A stretch of DNA of 64,000 nucleotides, from the NCBI RefSeq assembly GCF_964204645.1, contig NC_134035.1:13869951-13933950 (forward strand). Reading direction: 5' to 3'. The DNA is from Tubulanus polymorphus. Taxonomy: Eukaryota > Nemertea > Palaeonemertea > Tubulaniformes > Tubulanidae. Both the position numbers and the translations under genes were made by a program. The notes beneath the pieces were generated by a model. The model was given only the letters and a program-made list of their open reading frames with translations. It had not been told where the DNA came from and made no database searches. Position 1 is the stretch's first letter. Every line of letters starts with the position of its first letter. This document shows positions 36,601-47,705 of this stretch, in pieces.

Positions 36601-38136
36601 TCCAAATAAAGTGTAAAAACTCACTGAACCAAGTGAAGGTTTTTCTAGTATTTTACTTACACTTGTAGCACCTGGAATTTTCTGTGAAGCTTTCAGAGTT
36701 GACAGCGTTTCTGCTATAATTCTGTTCGTTCTCTGTTGCTGTTCATGACTTTGAAACGAAAAAGATATTCAACATAAACCGAACTGAAGAGATGTAAAAC
36801 TAAGTTGAGTTTGATCAGTTAGAATTAGTTAGTTCGAAATGCTGGATCCAGAATTGTTGAACTGAGTCCAGAATTGTGGAACTGAGGACAGAACTGTGGA
36901 ACTGGGTCCTGAACTGTGTACAGAACTGTAGAACTGAGTGTGGAACTGTGGAACTGTTACTTACAGTTTTTCTCGATGTTGAGGAGTGTCATTTTTACTT
37001 CCTATTTGTGACAACAATCGCTCCAGTGACGTCGCTTAAATAGACAATTAATGATAACACTGTCATTAACATGCGAGAAAGATTGAGGGGGGTGAGTATT
37101 GTTACTGGAGGGAGAGGGGTCAGTATTGAGACTGGAGGGAGGGGGTCAGTATTGTGACTGGAGGGAGAGGGGTCAGTATTGAGACTGGAGGAAGGGGGTC
37201 AGTATTGTGACTGGAGGGAGGGGGTCAGTATTGTGACTGGAGGGGGGCACAAGAGGGTAACTGAAAGACAGGGGTCAGGAGTGTAACTGAAGAAGGGGGT
37301 TCGGGACTGACTTGAAGGGAGAGGGGGGTCAGGAGGAGGGAGTCAGGACTGACTTGAAGGGAGAGGGGGCCTAGAAGGAGGGAGTCTCTGAAGAGGGGGG
37401 ACTCAGGACTGTCTGAAGGGGAGAGGAGGGGGGGTTATACTTACTGTTAGTATTAATCTGGAATATATTACTGCTCAGTTGGTCGTGTAATCTCTCATAG
37501 TTACCAATTCCTAGAGGTAAATAAAAAACAATCTTAGTATTCTCCGGGGCCAAGTAACCCTAACCCTGGGGGCGACCTACCCTAACCCTGGGGGCGACCT
37601 ACCCTAACCCTGGCGGCGACCTACCCTAACCCTGGCGGCGACCTACCCTAACCCTGGGGACCTAGTGACCCTATAACCCCGGGCCTACAGGTATCATTCC
37701 TAGCTGTAACCCATACATCGTCTCTGGTTGGTTCTACAGTCATCGACTCACATCAGGCTGAGCATAAACAGAGCACCAGCACCAGATATACTGAGAGTTT
37801 GTACATGTAGTTTTTCCACTATTATTTAGTTCAACAAGTCTCAACTCTAAAACCACCAGCCTTGAGTCATAGTCAAACTCACAGCAGTTACAATAAATAA
37901 AGAGGAGCTTGTTTTTAAATTAAACTGAAACAGCAGCACAGATTGATGAGAGTGAGGAGACAAAGTAACAAACTGAAGAAACTCGGGAACTGACTGGATT
38001 GATGCTGATATCCACCAGCAGCAGCAGCAGCAGCAGCCCGGTTTGAACCAGGGTCATCTCTATATACAATCGATGGATCATCTCTGTATTCTTTAACCGT
38101 CCCGTATCCACCGGCTCCTCCTCGGGATGACGACAT
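33659..38136 (-). CDS. STX7/STX12-like: Endosomal Qa-SNARE, syntaxin-7/12-like
   Basis: Drives fusion of endosomes and lysosomes. Ten minus-strand exons: 38136-37995, 37510-37445, 37034-36965, 36748-36661, 36549-36475, 35972-35877, 34744-34610, 34109-34037, 33964-33882, 33760-33659; 930 nt, 309 aa, all junctions in phase. The Gly/Ala-rich N-terminus is followed by the Habc domain ([40 protein letters not shown]). The SNARE helix runs about 205-270 ([22 protein letters not shown]...YEQGDTI), with the central-layer Gln in EQGD. The tail anchor is at about 283-303 ([21 protein letters not shown]) with a short Lys-rich end. Slightly longer than mammalian STX7 (261). It shares a promoter region with PKMYT1. 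Exon 7's end and donor are duplicated in tandem. Confidence 0.9.
34224..34530. repeat. Roughly 89-bp tandem repeat, three to four copies, syntaxin intron 7
   Basis: The unit contains aaatacaaattgagact, atagagatgacttcagtaat, gtgacgactt and gatgacttacacttagtg. Confidence 0.9.
34574..34636 (-). repeat. Tandem duplication of the syntaxin exon 7 3' end and donor
   Basis: The minus-strand sequence gagaacaacaaattaaacaa + ttagag, followed by donor gtcagttaat, occurs twice in direct succession (unit 36-37 bp). The upstream copy joins exon 8 in frame; the downstream copy is now intronic and carries an identical donor. Confidence 0.9.
34970..35730. repeat. 56-bp tandem repeat, about 14 copies, syntaxin intron 6
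   Basis: The unit is ctcagtaacatctttcatat + ttctgttcaaattaatcagt + aatcaacagtaagacc. Copies are nearly identical, with small variants (catatttc, gtgacatc, gttatc) shared by subsets of copies. Confidence 0.95.
36056..36330. repeat. 18-bp minisatellite ggaccatgaggaactgtt, syntaxin intron 5
   Basis: About 15 tandem copies with catgagg/cacgagg and actg/agtg variants. Because 18 is a multiple of three, all frames stay open; the resulting open frames are repeat translations. Confidence 0.95.
36840..37440. repeat. Degenerate short tandem repeats in syntaxin introns 2 and 3
   Basis: 36840-36955 holds loose repeats of gaactgtggaactgagt. 37085-37435 holds a purine-rich array, gactggagggagaggggtca + gtattgt. 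The purine-rich strand could form triplex or G-rich structures. Confidence 0.8.
37556..37675. repeat. 22-bp repeat ccctaaccctgggggcgacc
   Basis: Five tandem copies in syntaxin intron 1. The ccctaaccct piece resembles telomeric repeats, but the unit is 22 bp and not a telomere array. Confidence 0.9.
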
Positions 38137-38478
38137 CTTCAGACTCTAGACAAACTACTCTATAAATCACAATCACTGATCACTGACATCCGCCATATTG
38201 AACTGTCACATGACTCGCATTTCCCGTGCACCGGCGATCATCTCGACCGTCAAGTGCTGCCCCTAAAAATAACGTAGACGGTGAAAGGGTGAACTAACTT
38301 GCGCCGATGTCCGAACTGGAATCGTCCGTTAGAAACCGGAAATGATTTCCCGTGTAAAATGGCGGCGCCGTTTTTTGACTTTTCTGAAACTTGAGAGAAA
38401 AAAAAACCTGAAAATTAACTCAAAAAAAGTGAACAGACCCGTGAGGAGTGAGGGATCACAGTGAGGGGATCAGTGAGG
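38137..38478. promoter_or_regulatory. Bidirectional promoter between the syntaxin and PKMYT1
   Basis: Only 342 bp separate the two divergent start codons. The interval contains ccgccatattg (about 38190, minus-facing YY1-like CAAtATGGCGG) and aaaatggcggcgcc (about 38357, plus-facing YY1-like), plus aaaccggaaat (ETS-like). No TATA box. This is typical of a TATA-less head-to-head promoter; the factor assignments are motif inference. Confidence 0.6.
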
Positions 38479-41400
38479 ATGCCCGGTGTAAATCTAACTC
38501 CGCGTCCGACTCCCAAATTCTATTCACACCAACAAACTTTCTCCACAAAAAAGGTAACTTCTTCATTCGACAACAAATCAGGAAATGTCAAATTCATTTT
38601 TATTTGAGGTACTTGTTGAACTCTACTAATTGCTTATTGAATTATTATTTGACGGGTAAGATTCTATTTTCCAGGATTTCAACAAAATAATTGTGCTCGT
38701 TATTAGAAAGAAATTGTATAATTTAATTGCATGCAGGAAAAGAATACATACAGGAGGCTCTAACTAATTACCAACAGAAACTAGCTGTCATTCCACCCTC
38801 ACCCTCACCCCCCTCCCCCCACTTGGGTTAACTGATATTGTACAATGAATTGTTGTGTTCACACAGGAAAGAGAGCGAGCAGGCGGCGGAACTCCTAGAG
38901 ATTGTCTACCTCCGAAACCACCCGTGAAGAGTGCGCCACCTATTAGCCGCATTTATCTACAACGACCGGTATTAAAGGCTCAATTAGTATCATTTTTACC
39001 GGAACAACAAACAGGTTTAAATCGTTTAATTTTAAAAGTGTTGAATTCGATCGTCGAGTGTTTCTTGTTTAAATGTTTCTGTTTCTCATTGTAGGTTGTT
39101 TAACTAATTACAATCAACAAAGTGAAGAACTTTATTTTGATCAATGTTTTGAAGTTCATTCTAAACTTGGAAGTGGTTCATTCGGAGAAGTAAGTCCTGA
39201 AAACAAGTTTTACAGGGCTTAGTGGGTGGCTCCAGGATGTTCAGGGCGGCTCCATGGTCGAATGCTAAAATTGACTCCAGGCACAGAGGCTTGTTCCAGA
39301 CAAAGTAGTTTGCTCCAGGCTGTTGGGTTGCTCCAGTCTATCTAAGGGGTGGCTCCAGTCTCAGAGTGGTTGGCTCCGTACTGATAGTCACATACTGTGT
39401 ATTGTTGTAGGTGTTTAAAGTCCGCAGTAAAGACGATGGTAATTTCTACGCCGTTAAAAGATCACGTGATAAATTCCGCGGTGAATCTGATCGGTACGTC
39501 CCGCTTTCATCGTCGCTACGGCAACACGTAACAATACTACACTGCCAAATCTATTAATAATTGTCGATATTTTTAAATTCGGTTTCAGGTGTCGTAAATT
39601 GGAGGAAGTCGCGAAACACGAGAAACTGAAAAAGCACGAGAATTGTGTGAGATTTTATAAAGCGTGGGAGGAAAGACAACATCTATACATACAGACTGAA
39701 CTGTGTCAGGCTAGGTAAATATACACTAGTGACACCTGGTGTCAGGCTAGGTAAATATACACTACTGACACCTGGTGTCAGGCTAGGTAAATATACACTA
39801 GTGACACCTGGTGTCAGGCTAGGTAAATAAACACTAGTGACACCTGGTGTCAGGCTAGGTAAATATACACTACTGACACCTGGTGTCAGGTCAGGTAAAT
39901 ATACACTACTGACACCTGGTGTCAGGCTAGGTAAATATACACTACTGACACCTGGTGTCAGGCTAGGTAAATATACACTAGTGACACCTGGTGTCAGGCT
40001 AGGTAAATATACACTACTGACACCTGGTGTCAGGCTAGGTAAATATACACTAGTGACACCTGGTGTCAGGCTAGGTAAATAAACACTAGTGACACCTGGT
40101 GTCAGGCTAGGTTAATATACACTACTGACACCTGGTGTCAGGCTAGGTAAACATACACTACTGACACCTGGTGTCAGGCTAGGTAAATATACACTAGTGA
40201 CACCTGGTGTCAGGCTAGGTAAATAAACACTAGTGACACCTGGTGTCAGGCTAGGTAAATATACACTACTGACACCTGGTGTCAGGTCAGGTAAATATAC
40301 ACTACTGACACCTGGTGTCAGGCTAGGTAAATATACACTACTGACACCTGGTGTCAGGCTAGGTAAATATACACTAGTGACACCTGGTGTCAGGCTAGGT
40401 AAATATACACTAGTGACACCTGGTGTCAGGCTAGGTAAATATACACTACTGACACCTGGTGTCAGGCTAGGTAAATATACACTACTGACACCTGGTGTCA
40501 GGCTAGGTAAATATACACTAGTGACACCTGGTGTCAGGCTAGGTAAATAAACACTAGTGACACCTGGTGTCAGGCTAGGTAAATATACACTACTGACACC
40601 TGGTGTCAGGTCAGGTAAATATACACTACTGACACCTGGTGTCAGGCTAGGTAAATATACACTACTGACACCTGGTGTCAGGCTAGGTAAATATACACTA
40701 CTGACACCTGGTGTCAGGCTAGGTAAATATACACTAGTGACACCTGGTGTCAGGCTAGGTAAATATACACTAGTGACACCTGGTGTCAGGCTAGGTAAAT
40801 ATACACTACTGACACCTGGTGTCAGGCTAGGTAAATATACACTAGTGACACCTGGTGTCAGGCTAGGTAAATATACACTAGTGACACCTGGTGTCAGGCT
40901 AGGTAAATATACACTACTGACACCTGGTGTCAGGCTAGGTAAATATACACTACTGACACCTGGTGTCAGGCTAGGTAAATATACACTAGTGACACCTGGT
41001 GTCAGGCTAGGTAAATATACACTAGTGACACCTGGTGTCAGGTCAGGTAAATATACACTACTGACACCTGGTGTCAGGCCAGGTAAATATACACTAGTGG
41101 CACCTGGTGTCGGGCTAGGTAATGAATACTGTACTACACTTGTGTGTCAGGCCAGATTAATGTCCTACTGCACACTAGTGACACCTGGTGGCTCTTCACC
41201 ACAGTTGACTGCGGTGTACATCTTTGAGTAGAAAAACCACATGATTTGAAATTGGGTAAAATAAATTTGAATATGATTTATGTTACAGTTTAACAGATTA
41301 TTCCGAGTTACAGCACGACATCAGCGAGAAACTCGTCTGGAATTATTTAGTAGATTTATTATTAGCCGTTAAACATCTTCACGACCACGACCTGATTCAT

Positions 41401-44400
41401 ATGGATATAAAACCTGATAATATATTCATCGGAGAGGATGGACTCGCTAAACTAGGTGACTTCGGATTAGTTATAGATATCGTCACGGTAACTACTGTTT
41501 CTCATTATTACTGAGTAGCCCAAACTCAGTTTAAACCCTAGATTTTAACTGGAAACTGGTTGCTGGTCGCTGGTTGCTGCTGGTTGCTGGTTGCTGGTTG
41601 CTGCTGGTCGCTGGTCGCTGGCTGCTGGTCGCTGGTTTTGTGATTGATTAATAACAATGAGATTTGTTTAATTGTTGTTTCTAGGGAGGAAATATTCAAG
41701 AAGCTCAAGATGGTGATTGTAAATACATGGCTCCTGAATTATTAGAAGGACGAGTTGGGAAAGCTGCTGATATATTCAGGTAATCTACTGAGCTCCCTCT
41801 CCTTCCTCTCTCCCTCTCTCATCTCTCCCCTCTCTTGAACTATTAGAAGGACGAGTTGGGAAAGCTGCTGATATATTCAGGTAATCTACTGAGCTCCCTC
41901 TCCTTCCTCTCTCCCTCTCCTCTCTCATCTCTCCCCTCCCTCCTCTCATCTCTCCCCACCTCCTTCATCTCTCCCCTCCCTCCTGTCTCATCTCTCCCCC
42001 TCTTCTGAACTATTAGAATGATGATAGTCAGGTAATCTACTGAGCTCCCTCTCCTTCCTCTCTCCCTCTCCTCTCTCATCTCTCCCCTCCCTCCTCTCAT
42101 CTCTCCCCACCTCCTTCATCTCTCCCCTCCCTCCTGTCTCATCTCTCCCCCTCTTCTGAACTATTAGAATGATGATAGTCAGGTAATCTACTGAGCTCCC
42201 TCTCCTTCCTCTCTCCCTCTCTCATCTCTCCCCTCTCTTGAACTATTAGAAGGACGAGTTGGGAAAGCTGCTGATATATTCAGGTAATCTACTGAGCTCC
42301 CTCTCCTTCCTCTCTCCCTCTCTCATCTCTCCCCTCTCTTGAACTATTAGAAGGACGAGTTGGGAAAGCTGCTGATATATTCAGGTAATCTACTGAGCTC
42401 CCTCTCCTTCCTCTCTCCCTCTCTCATCTCTCCCCTCTCTTGAACTATTAGAAGGACGAGTTGGGAAAGCTGCTGATATATTCAGGTAATCTACTGAGCT
42501 CCCTCTCCTTCCTCTCTCCCTCTCCTCTCTCATCTCTCCCCTCCCTCCTCTCATCTCTCCCCACCTCCTTCATCTCTCCCCTCCCTCCTGTCTCATCTCT
42601 CCCCCTCTTCTGAACTATTAGAATGATGATAGTCAGGTAATTTACTGAGCTCCCTCTCCTTCCTCTCTCCCCTCCTTTCCCTCCCCTCTCTCCCCTCCCC
42701 TCTCCCCCTCTCTGTCTCTCCTTCCCCCTACATCTCTCCTGTCTCCTTCCTCTCTCCTTTCTCTCCCTCTCCTCTGTCATACAGCCACTCACTGAACAGT
42801 GTCTATTTGTACACCAGTCTATTATAAATGAATTGAAATGAGTTTAATTTGTTGTTATTTGTTTCAGTTTGGGAATCACTATATTAGAATTAGCGTCAGA
42901 TCTAGATTTACCTCGAGGAGGCGAAGGATGGCATCAACTTCGCACCAATCAAATTCCAACTCAGTTTCTCAAAGGTAAAAATCTGTGAAACTCTTTTTGA
43001 TCTACGTTGGTATTTAAAATATACTGCGTTTTGTCAATCAGTGTTTTCTCAATAATTAATCACTACAGTTAAATTCGCTAATTTGAATTGTAGGTAAATC
43101 CAGTGATTTACTGGCTATTATCAGCAGTATGATGACAATGGATCCGAACTGTCGACCGTCAGTGAATTCTATATTAGAAAATAACATCATTCAAAAGGTG
43201 AGTTTTAACTCGCTTACCACAGTTCACTTCTCTGGGGTTTTGATATAGTTAATCTGGTGCCCTACTCCCCACCCCACCCTCAGCCTGGACCCTACTCCCC
43301 CCATCCTCTGCCTGGACGCTGCTGCCCCCCCATCCTCAGCCTGGACCTTCCAACCATCCCCACCCTTCCCCCCCATCCCACCCTTCTCCCCTCTCCTAGA
43401 TACTAAACACTTCACAACTACAAACACCAAACATAAACTTTCAAAAACTGATCGGCTGCATTTCACAGACTTCATCTACAAACCACCCGAATGGTGAATG
43501 TTTCTGAAGAGAGAGGGCGCTACCGGGCTGTGTAGATGATTACTGGATCTGTTGTGTAATTGTAGGTTTTAAGAAGGCGACGTTGTCAGATAATCTTCAA
43601 TAAAACGGTCAGTATTTAACACCATTACTCCTCTCTATTTGTCTCTCTCTCTCTCTGTCTCTCTCTCCATCTCTTCTTCTGTCTCTCTCTTGATCCAGTA
43701 AATATCGGAGGTAATTGAATTATTTTGCAGATGCGTAAAATGGTAGAAATGTTTCGTTATTTTCTGACTGTTGTCACTAGTTTATGGTTATTAGTGACAT
43801 ATCCTCTGCACTATCTGATACCTGATAAACTATGTACTCCAGAAACTATCGATACAACTCATCCTCCGGAATGGGATCACAGTTTCTCCGACGGTAACAA
43901 ACATACACCGTTAACAACATGATGACTTCACGTTTGTTATGACTTCACTAACAATGACTGTTTCTATTTTGTAGAAGATATTTGTGGAGTTGATGATTCA
44001 ATAAATATATCTAATAACTCACTGGGAGTTCCTCTTGATAGTTCAACGTCTAGTGAACCAGATTTACTGCAACAACAAAATCTTTTTCTAGTTCCCAGGT
44101 AACAAAAACTGTACCTCCTCTCACCCTCTACACCTCTCTCTCCTCTAAACCTCCCTCTCTACACCTCCCTCTCCTCTAAACCTCCTTCTCTACACCTCCC
44201 TCTCCTCTACACCTCCCTCTCCTCTACACCTCCCTCTCTACACCTCCCTCTCTACACCTCCCTCTCCTCAACACCTCCCTCTCTACACCTCCCTCTCCTC
44301 TAAACCTCCCTCTCCTCTACACCTCCCTCTCTTCACCTCCCTCTCCTCTACACCTCCCTCTCTAAACCTCCCTCTCTACACCTCCCTCTCCTCTACACCT

Positions 44401-46779
44401 CCCTCTCTAAACCTCCCTCTCCTCTACACCTCCCTCTCTACACCTCCCTCTCTACACCTCCCTCTCCTCTACACCTCCCTCTCTAAACCTCCCTCTCCTC
44501 TACACCTCCCTCTCTACACCTCCCTCTCCTCTACACCTCCCTCTCCTCTACACCTCCCTCTCTAAACCTCCCTCTCCTCTACACCTCCCTCTCTACACCT
44601 CCCTCTCTACACCTCCCTCTCCTCTACACCTCCCTCTCTAAACCTCCCTCTCCTCTACACCTCCCTCTCTACACCTCCCTCTCTACACCTCCCTCTCCTC
44701 TACACCTCCCTCTCTTCACCTCCCTCTCTACACCTCCCTCTCTACACCTCACCCTCTACACCTCCCTCTCCTCTAAACCTCCCTCTCCTCTACACCTCCC
44801 TCTCTTCACCTCCCTCTCCTCTACACCTCCCTCTCTTCACCTCCCTCTCCTCTACACCTCCCTCTCCTCTTCACCTCCCTCTCTACACCTCCCTCTCTAC
44901 ACCTCCCTCTCCTCTACACCTCCCTCTCTAAACCTCCCTCTCCTCTAAACCTCCCTCTCCTCTAAACCTCCCTCTCCTCTACACCTCCCTCTCTACACCT
45001 CCCTCTCCTCTACACCTCCCTCTCTACACCTCCCTCTCCTCTACACCTCCCTCTCTAAACCTCCCTCTCCTCTACACCTCCCTCTCTACACCTCCCTCTC
45101 TCTCTACACCTCCCTCTCCTCTACACCTCCCTCTCTACACCTCCCTCTCCTCTACACCTCCCTCTCCTCTACACCTCCCTCTCTACACCTCCCTCTCCTC
45201 TACACCTCCCTCTCTACACCTCCCTCTCTACACCTCCCTCTCTACACCTCCCTCTCCTCTACACCTCCCTCTCCTCTACACCTCCCTCTCCTCTACACCT
45301 CCCTCTCTACACCTCCCTCTCCTCTACACCTCCCTCTCTACACCTCCCTCTCTACACCTCCCTCTCTTCACCTCCCTCTCCTCTACACCTCCCTCTCCTC
45401 TTCACCTCCCTCTCTAAACCTCCCTCTCCTCTACACCTCCCTCTCTACACCTCCCTCTCCTCTACACCTCCCTCTCTAAACCTCCCTCTCCTCTAAACCT
45501 CCCTCTCCTCTACACCTCCCTCTCTACACCTCCCTCTCCTCTACACCTCCCTCTCTACACCTCCCTCTCCTCTACACCTCCCTCTCTAAACCTCCCTCTC
45601 CTCTACACCTCCCTCTCCTCTACACCTCCCTCTCTACACCTCCCTCTCCTCTACACCTCCCTCTCTACACCTCCCTCTCCTCTACACCTCCCTCTCTACA
45701 CCTCCCTCTCTCTCTACACCTCCCTCTCTACACCTCCCTCTCCTCTACACCTCCCTCTCTACACCTCCCTCTCCTCTACACCTCCCTCTCCTCTACACCT
45801 CCCTCTCTACACCTCCCTCTCCTCTACACCTCCCTCTCCTCTAAACCTCCTCTACACCTCTCTCTCCTCTACACCTCCCTCTCCTCTACACCTCCCTCTC
45901 TACACCTCCCTCTCTCCTTATTTTCCTCTCTATCAGTACCCTCTCCAACAAAAGTTGTGTAATCACTTACCGGTAACTCTCTCCATCTCCTCACTCCTCT
46001 CTCTTTTTCCCTCCTCTCCTCACTCCCTTTCTCCTCTCTCCTCTGTTCTCTCTCCTCTCTCCCCTCTCTCTCTCCCTCTTCTCTCTCCTCCCTCTCTCTC
46101 CTCTCTCCCTCTCCCTCTCTCCTCACTCCATCTCTCCTTACTCCCTCCCTCTGTCTCCCTTTCTCTCCATCTCTCCTCACTCCCTCTCCCTCTCTCCTCT
46201 TTCCCTTTCTCATCTCTCTTATTTTTATTTCAGTATTCCCCCTGTTAGATGTTACACTACTCCTGGTTTATTATGTTTCAGTATTCCACCTGTTAGATGT
46301 TACACTACTCCCGGTTTATTGCGACACAAACCAAAATTATTTACCCCAAAAAATTCTTCTCCAATCCGGTGAGTAAAATATCACTCTCTCACTACGCCGT
46401 ACAACAATATATCTCCGGTTGCTAAGTGATTTCGATTTATTCTTCCTCAGTTCGGTTGATTTAAGCGATTCATCGTGGAACGCTAGTTACGACTCTCCTA
46501 ACAATAGTTTCCACGACGACGAAGAATACGACTTCAAAATGAAAACGAACATCGGACCAAAAAATCTGATCAAGGTAAAGATGGCCGACTCTCTGAATCT
46601 CCCTATGACATCATCAGATTACATCATCCTATTTGTTTTATATCGGAGCCTATCTGATGATGTCATAGGGGTATTTATCGTAGTGTAGAGCGTTATATTG
46701 TTGTGATTGTTGCTAAGGGTAACTATGTATTGTTTATATTCGATAGGTTTTTGAAGAAGCGTCGACTGAAGAGGATTAA
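38479..46779 (+). CDS. PKMYT1: Membrane-associated Wee1-family kinase Myt1
   Basis: Phosphorylates CDK1 at Thr14/Tyr15 and holds G2/M; located on ER and Golgi membranes. Fifteen exons: 38479-38553, 38867-39014, 39095-39189, 39411-39493, 39589-39714, 41289-41487, 41685-41779, 42868-42974, 43094-43197, 43566-43607, 43731-43893, 43975-44098, 46282-46368 (or from 46234), 46451-46574, 46747-46779. Total 534 aa (550 with the upstream exon 13 acceptor). Gly-rich loop GSGSFGE about 100-106, AVK Lys about 122, catalytic HMDIKPDN (Asp about 215), DFG about 233, APE in [10 protein letters not shown]. After the kinase domain, a transmembrane segment at about 368-388 ([21 protein letters not shown]) is the Myt1 hallmark that separates it from Wee1. 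The tail is Ser-rich and acidic. Introns 5, 7 and 12 are filled by tandem repeats. Confidence 0.92.
39715..41160. repeat. PKMYT1: 36-bp minisatellite containing the PKMYT1 exon 5 splice donor
   Basis: About 39 copies of gacacctggtgtcaggctag + gtaaatatacactagt. Exon 5 ends ...TGTCAGGCTAG and continues gtaaatatacac, so the exon edge plus donor is the seed of the unit and the true donor is the first of a series. Read from exon 5, the next codon is TAA, so use of later donors would give a premature stop. Confidence 0.95.
41560..41640. repeat. ctggttgctgctggtcg-type short repeat, PKMYT1 intron 6
   Basis: About 80 bp of ggttgctggtcgctggttgc variants. Confidence 0.85.
41780..42780. repeat. PKMYT1: Tandem array of partial PKMYT1 exon 7 copies with donor
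   Basis: The last 44 nt of exon 7 (gaactattagaaggacgagt...ttcag) plus donor gtaatctactgagctccctc recur at 41837-41880, 42240-42283, 42341-42384 and 42442-42485. Three shorter derivatives (gaactattagaatgatgat + agtcag-gtaat) lie near 42007, 42158 and 42611. CT-rich spacers separate them. None is preceded by a good in-phase acceptor, so they are exon-fragment decoys rather than extra exons. Confidence 0.92.
44105..45930. repeat. 1.8-kb pyrimidine-only array, PKMYT1 intron 12
   Basis: More than 100 copies of ctctacacctccctctc with 14-17-bp variants (ctctaaacctcc, ctcttcacctcc). The plus strand has almost no G throughout. It is followed to 46220 by plain ctctc-rich sequence. Confidence 0.95.
46234..46281 (+). 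repeat. PKMYT1: 48-bp duplication creating tandem in-frame acceptors at PKMYT1 exon 13
   Basis: The sequence tttcag-tattcc[c/a]cctgttagat... up to ggtttatt occurs twice back to back. Each copy has its own cag acceptor (exon starts 46234 or 46282). The 48-nt unit is stop-free in the PKMYT1 frame, so use of the first acceptor inserts 16 residues ([16 protein letters not shown]-type). Confidence 0.92.
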
Positions 46780-46957
46780 AGAGGAAAGGGAGGAGGAATC
46801 TCTGTATTCATACATAATATATCTAGTCACCCCCTCTACCTACTCTCCCCCTTGTCTTAGATAATCCCCTCGTACTAGTTCTAGCTGTAGTTCATAGATG
46901 GAGCTAGCGTTATATGCTGTTGTATTCATTCCATTACATTTTGTATATTTTGTATAA

Positions 46958-46963
46958 AATAAA
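46958..46963 (+). terminator. Polyadenylation signal AATAAA for PKMYT1
   Basis: Hexamer in tataaaataaaaattg about 180 bp after the PKMYT1 stop, before the next repeat array. Confidence 0.55.
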
Positions 46964-47054
46964 AATTGAATAGAAATGAATTGACGTCTGATCTCTTTAT
47001 CTGGAGGAATAATGTTCGGAGACAATCTGCAAGTTCTTCCAGGACCGGACACTG

Positions 47055-47705
47055 ACCAGTCTGAGGAATATGATATTGACCTTGAGAGCAGTCTGAGGAA
47101 TATGATACTGACCTTGGGAGCAGTCTGAGGAATATGACACTGACCTTGAGAGCAGTCTGAGGAATATGATCCTGACCTTGGGAGCAGTCTGAGGAATATG
47201 ATCCTGACCTTGAGAGCAGTCTGAGGAATATGATCCTGACCTTGGGAGCAGTCTGAGGAATATGATACTGACCTTGGGAGCAGTCTGAGGAATATGATCC
47301 TGACCTTGAGAGCAGTCTGAGGAATATGATCCTGACCTTGGGAGCAGTGTGAGGAATATGATACTGACCTTGGGAGCAGTCTGAGGAATATGATACTGAC
47401 CTTGAGAGCAGTCTGAGGAATATGATCCTGACGTTGAGAGCAGTCTGAAGAATATGATCCTGACCTTGGGAGCAGTGTGAGGAATATGATACTGACCTTG
47501 GGAGCAGTCTGAGGAATATGATACTGACCTTGAGAGCAGTCTGAGGAATATGATCCTGACGTTGAGAGCAGTCTGAAGAATATGACCCTGACCTTGGGAG
47601 CAGTCTGAGGAATATCATACTGACCTTGGGAGCAGTCTGAGGAATATGATACTGACCTTGGGAGCAGTCTGAGGAATATGATACTGGGCTCAGGAGCAGT
47701 CTGAG
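47055..47705. repeat. 32-bp minisatellite (gaggaatatgatactgacct + tgggagcagtct)
   Basis: About 20 copies with tact/tcct and ggg/gag variants, in the convergent gap between PKMYT1 and the next minus-strand gene. Confidence 0.95.
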
